Below, in pieces: positions 60,370-64,000 of a stretch of 64,000 nt of DNA. Position 1 is the stretch's first letter, and each line of letters starts with the position of its first letter. The translations under genes were made by a program, and so were the position numbers. Source of the DNA: Hydractinia symbiolongicarpus (Eukaryota > Cnidaria > Hydrozoa > Anthoathecata > Hydractiniidae); assembly GCF_029227915.1 (NCBI RefSeq), contig NC_079883.1:13144001-13208000 (forward strand), in the 5' to 3' direction. Under the pieces are notes generated by a model that was not told the origin of the DNA, did not search any database, and saw only the letters and a list, made by a program, of their open reading frames with translations.

Positions 60370-60655
60370 AATATTAGGGTTTAAATGTTTTTTTTATGAC
60401 ATCATCAACCTGTTCATTCCAAAACGGATTTGAGGACCCAGGTTTGAAAAAATTACCCAAATTGGTCCCAGGTAGTTCCTAGTTACCCACGCGGTGAAAA
60501 ATCATTGAAGTCACCACCTCTTTTCTAAGTTATTTTGCCTCAAAGTTTAAAGTGCATTGTAATGGCTTCATAAATCTAATATAGGATATTGACTATAAAA
60601 TAGTGTTTATGACATCGCGTCGTAAGTCAGAAAATTTAACATTTAAGACATACCT
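60370..60655 (+). repeat. Dispersed repeat, copy 2
   Basis: Matches 7080-7370 in the same orientation over its whole length. Shared blocks include catcatcaacct, cattcc-aaacgg, ttacccaaatt, gcctcaaagttt and gtaatggcttcat. Confidence 0.75.
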
Positions 60656-61356
60656 TATTTAAAGAGATAATGGACTGCACATGAAGAGTAATGTGTTAGA
60701 ACCCTTTCATGACAAGAACAGCAATTTAATAGTAAAGAATGTTACCTTAAGACCAAATACCTTCAGATGCAAAACTTTTATTAAAATGACCTCAATTTTT
60801 CGTTAAAAATTAAGCAAGGTGTTTTAATGTCTTTATACAAATTCTTGGCTTGTTTAAACTTGGCTGTCTTATAAAGTAATGTTCTAGCACGTTAGAACAG
60901 TAACAGTACTCTTTTTGAACAAAGTCTTCTTAACAAAAAACTTCTCCTACTTTTTAGGATGCATATTGGTGCGAAAAAATTATGTTTTATTAATTGTATG
61001 TACCAATAACAGGGAAAACTGCAATAATTTTGGATTTGTTTTGTTCTTAGAAGTTCGCTCTTTTTGCTTTTCCTGATGATATAATAAGTTTAAATGAGGA
61101 TATTATTAAAGTACGAAGAATAAAGGGACTATTATAAGGTAAAAGTCAGTTTAGAGTTAAAGAAGAAGAAGAAGAGTTTTTGCAATATTCTACAATTTAT
61201 GTATATACCTTAAGGTTAAAACAAGCTTAGCAAGCAAAAAGTCTAAAATAAGACAGGTGACTTTAACAAAGATGGACGTTTTGACTGACACAGAAAAGAC
61301 ACACATAGTGATTAATAAAGAAACAAATTATTTTTTAGGGAAAATACTTCTTGACT

Positions 61357-63889
61357 ATGGGGATGTTTGCAAAGCTTGGAAGAATGTTAACTAGAACTAA
61401 AAAGTTACGTAACGAGCCTGAAGACATGTTAGTTACACAGTTACGCAGATGCTTATCTACGTTTGATATTACACTTATTGGAATCAGTTCAACTTTGGGT
61501 TCTGGAGTTTATATTCTTACAGGAGAAGTATCTAGCAAGACTGGTGTCTCAATTTTGATAGCAATAACGCTGGCAGCTATTGCATCAATATTATGTGGCT
61601 TGTGCTATACAGAATTTGCCGCTCGTGTGCCAAAAGCTGGTTCTGCATACGTGTATAGTTATGTTGTTTTGGGAGAGTTTTTTGCTTTTGTTGTTGGCTG
61701 GAATTTAATTCTTGAATATGGTATTGGTGCAGCTTCTGTAATCAAAGGTTTCACAACTTACGTTGATGCAATGACTCATATGAAAATTAAAAATTTTACA
61801 ATTAGTAATATTGGTCAGCCTAAATTATTTGGTTCAGAGATTTATTTAGATTTCTTTTCTTTATTTGTATCGTTGGCAACAACTGTGGCCGTCGCCCTTA
61901 GTGTGAAGATATCCTCCTTTCTTAATAGTTTTTGCACAATCGTTAACATTATTGTCATTGTTATGGTGATATCTATGGGCTCATTTTATGCGAAAGTTGA
62001 AAATATTAATCATTTTTTCCCTGATGCACATCTTATAATAAATGGTGCTTCATCATGTTTTTTTGCTTTTATTGGTTTTGATGCAGTTTGCATGGTTGCG
62101 GAGGAAGCTAAGAAACCTAACAAATCAATTCCAATCAGTGTTATCACCACAATATGTAAGCATATTTTGTTTTGTATTACCAAGCAGGTACTCTTCAGGT
62201 TCCATTTACAATCAAACTTCGTTTTTTATACTTTTTTTATTTTTTTTAATTTAAATTTTATTTTTTGATATATTCCTATTATATTTTTCTGTCTCTGACT
62301 ATTGATTTTCTAGACTTAAATCACTACCAATCAATAAAATAATTTATAACTTAGTTTTACCAAAAATATACTGTGAAGAGTTTAGCCGTAAGAAAAACTC
62401 AATTTTCCTTACAGAGAAAATTAGAAGAAACTTTATTTTTTTGCAGGATATAAAATTAACTAAATATTTGATATTCACGACATTCAAAAGTTCAATAGCT
62501 GTGTTGCTTAGCCTACAAAAAAAACCCACGGGAAATCATCCATTGCAAAATCCTTGGGATGACATGACAGACATATGCTGAACATATGAAATTTATTTAA
62601 TGAATTAGCATCCTTATACCTTTTCTCTTCTTGGTGGTTCTATGTGGTTGAATTTGTTTGGCATACAACAAAGAAAAATTTAAAGTCAGATGTTTTACTT
62701 TTTTAGTAACATGTTATGTTGGGTTTGTTGGAGCAGCCTTAGTGTTAAATATGATGATTCCACACTCTGAAATGAAAGGCAGTGCAGTTTTGGCTACAGC
62801 ATTTGATATTGTATGTATTATGTATTATATGTATAATTATTTTTTATTTAGGTATATAAATCCTTTTTATCTGCATTTCAAAAACAAAATGAGACCGATA
62901 TAATTGAAGCATTACAATAAACAAAACAAAACAAAAATTCTTAGTCGTTGAAAGTTTTGAAGCTAGAAAAAATGATAATTTTGGTTTTTAGAAACTACAC
63001 AGACGTGAAAGGGGGGGCTGTTCATATAATTCTTTGGTTGTTTTTATTGAAACATATTTAAAATGAAGTAAAATCAGAAATTTGTGTTTTTAATGTGTAC
63101 TTAAAATACGTCATTTTTTCTTACCCACAAATGCATGTCGCATTTTATATATATGTAAATATACAATTTCAGTCAAACCTGAGATTGAGGCATTCAATTA
63201 CAAGTCTGACTTCTTGATGAAACCAAGGGTACAACATGACATGAATAAATTACCAATTTCTGTAATATGATATTGATTTATTTTAAATCTTTCGGCAGAA
63301 GATACATGTTTTTTGAGAAGTAGGAAAGTTATTTAAAGTGAAGAAGTTTTTGGTAACAGTATAAACAGATAGAAGCATGTAGTATAACACTATCCTTAAA
63401 GCAGGTCTTCATTGTTATGGTTGTGTTTCCATTATTATTTCTACTAGTTCTTAAAAATTACAATTTACCAATAAGATAATTGCTGCTATGCTAAAATTTT
63501 AGACTAAAGCAGACTAGAAATTTCATATGTGGAATGCTAAGCTTAAACTTATATGTTAATTGCCTCCTTGTCATGCTACAATTTAATGCTTTGCTTGTCT
63601 TAATGCTGAAGTAAAAAATACTGCATTTTTAAGTATAAACATAAAGTGCATGAGATGTATTTTTAAGACAATGAACTTTAATACCAGGTTGGCCTCCATC
63701 CTGGTAAATACATCATTAGTATTGGTGCTATATTTGGATTGTTGGGGAATGCAATTGCTTCAATGATGATGATGCCTCGTTTTCTCTACTCCATGGCGCA
63801 AGATGGTTTAATATTTTCAGTGTTTGCGCGTGTACACCAGAGAACTAATATTCCTCTGTTTTCAACTATTTTTGGAGGGTTATTGACAG
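61357..63889 (+). CDS. Cationic amino-acid transporter, SLC7 CAT type (partial, runs off right edge)
   Basis: Exons 61357-62155, 62707-62810 and 63688-63889, joined in phase, give 368 codons of a CAT-type APC transporter. These move Arg/Lys/ornithine across the plasma membrane and have about 14 TM spans, so roughly the first 60% is here. The N-terminus is MGMFAKLGRMLTRTKKLRNE, an amphipathic start like the CATs. It is followed by RRCLSTFDITLIGISSTLGS then GVYILTG (APC motif GSGVY at 48-52), CYTEFAARVPKAGSAYVYSY, FIGFDAVCMVAEEAKKPNKS then IP (about 239-260), and exon 3 with PRFLYSMAQDGLIF. The first ATG is at 61357, with a second Met two codons on. A TTTTTTAG acceptor just upstream (61338) means a 5' UTR exon or leader splicing is likely. 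The donor at 63890 (gttagc) leads to exons outside the window. Confidence 0.93.
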
Positions 63890-64000
63890 GTTAGCACAGA
63901 TGCATTTGTCATTTAACATCTCCATATTGAATTTCCTTAAAAACTACGGATATGTTCTCTATACTACACCTCTAAGAATGACATGCAATCATTGGCACAA

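Larger units (their letters stand above)
57150..61356. other. Spacer between cofilin and the SLC7 transporter (divergent)
   Basis: It contains a tandem duplication, hairpin-family ends near 57740, 57995 and 58970, two palindromic GGTCAnnnTGACC sites and copy 2 of the dispersed repeat at 60.4 kb. Open frames here (such as 59142-59354) are not recognised and are probably chance. Confidence 0.5.

Noticed and set aside
1-64000. CRISPR arrays, bacterial operons, prophage
   Set aside because: The window is intron-bearing eukaryotic DNA. Tandem repeats seen are minisatellites without uniform spacers.

Overview
This window is AT-rich, intron-bearing nuclear DNA from an animal, and the likely source is a cnidarian, perhaps a hydrozoan. 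That placement is an inference from gene structure, protein similarity recognised by eye and repeat content; no search was run. Genes have GT-AG introns, one gene needs a GC-AG intron, exons are short (35-320 bp) and introns run from about 70 bp to about 2.6 kb.

Layout. On the left, on the minus strand, are the first coding exons of the TFIIH helicase XPD/ERCC2, which runs off the left edge. A complete seven-exon PNO1 ribosome-assembly gene follows on the same strand. PNO1 is divergent from a single-exon 620-codon plus-strand gene that I do not recognise, with 467 bp between the two starts. Positions 10.6-24.3 kb are mostly repeats. They hold a 2.6 kb fold-back element with inverted minisatellite arms and a cluster of two small intact minus-strand genes plus a decayed third copy. 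These three belong to one family that I cannot name.

A complete nine-exon SLC22-type transporter occupies 24.3-30.4 kb on the minus strand. A gene-poor stretch with terminal-inverted-repeat elements follows. A single-exon PAQR/membrane progestin receptor-type gene lies at 34.8-35.9 kb, minus strand. Next, on the minus strand, is a complete 22-exon BBS1 gene (588 aa, 37.1-50.0 kb). A three-exon ADF/cofilin gene (53.8-57.1 kb, minus) comes after it. At the right edge, on the plus strand, is the 5' half of a SLC7 cationic amino-acid transporter.

The named genes are unrelated housekeeping or membrane functions (transcription/repair helicase, 40S assembly, solute transport, steroid-type receptor, ciliary BBSome, actin turnover) and do not form a pathway. 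Introns and spacers carry most of the mobile DNA. This includes a Penelope-like retroelement remnant with hammerhead-like inverted ends inside PNO1 and a pogo/Tigger-like TIR element inside BBS1. BBS1 also carries two copies of a tRNA-headed SINE. A dispersed family of short hairpin elements ending in AACCTCGTYCCCAGGGC-like sequence is spread across the window. Exon joins were derived by hand; the spliced frame stays open across each complete multi-exon model and the total is divisible by three.
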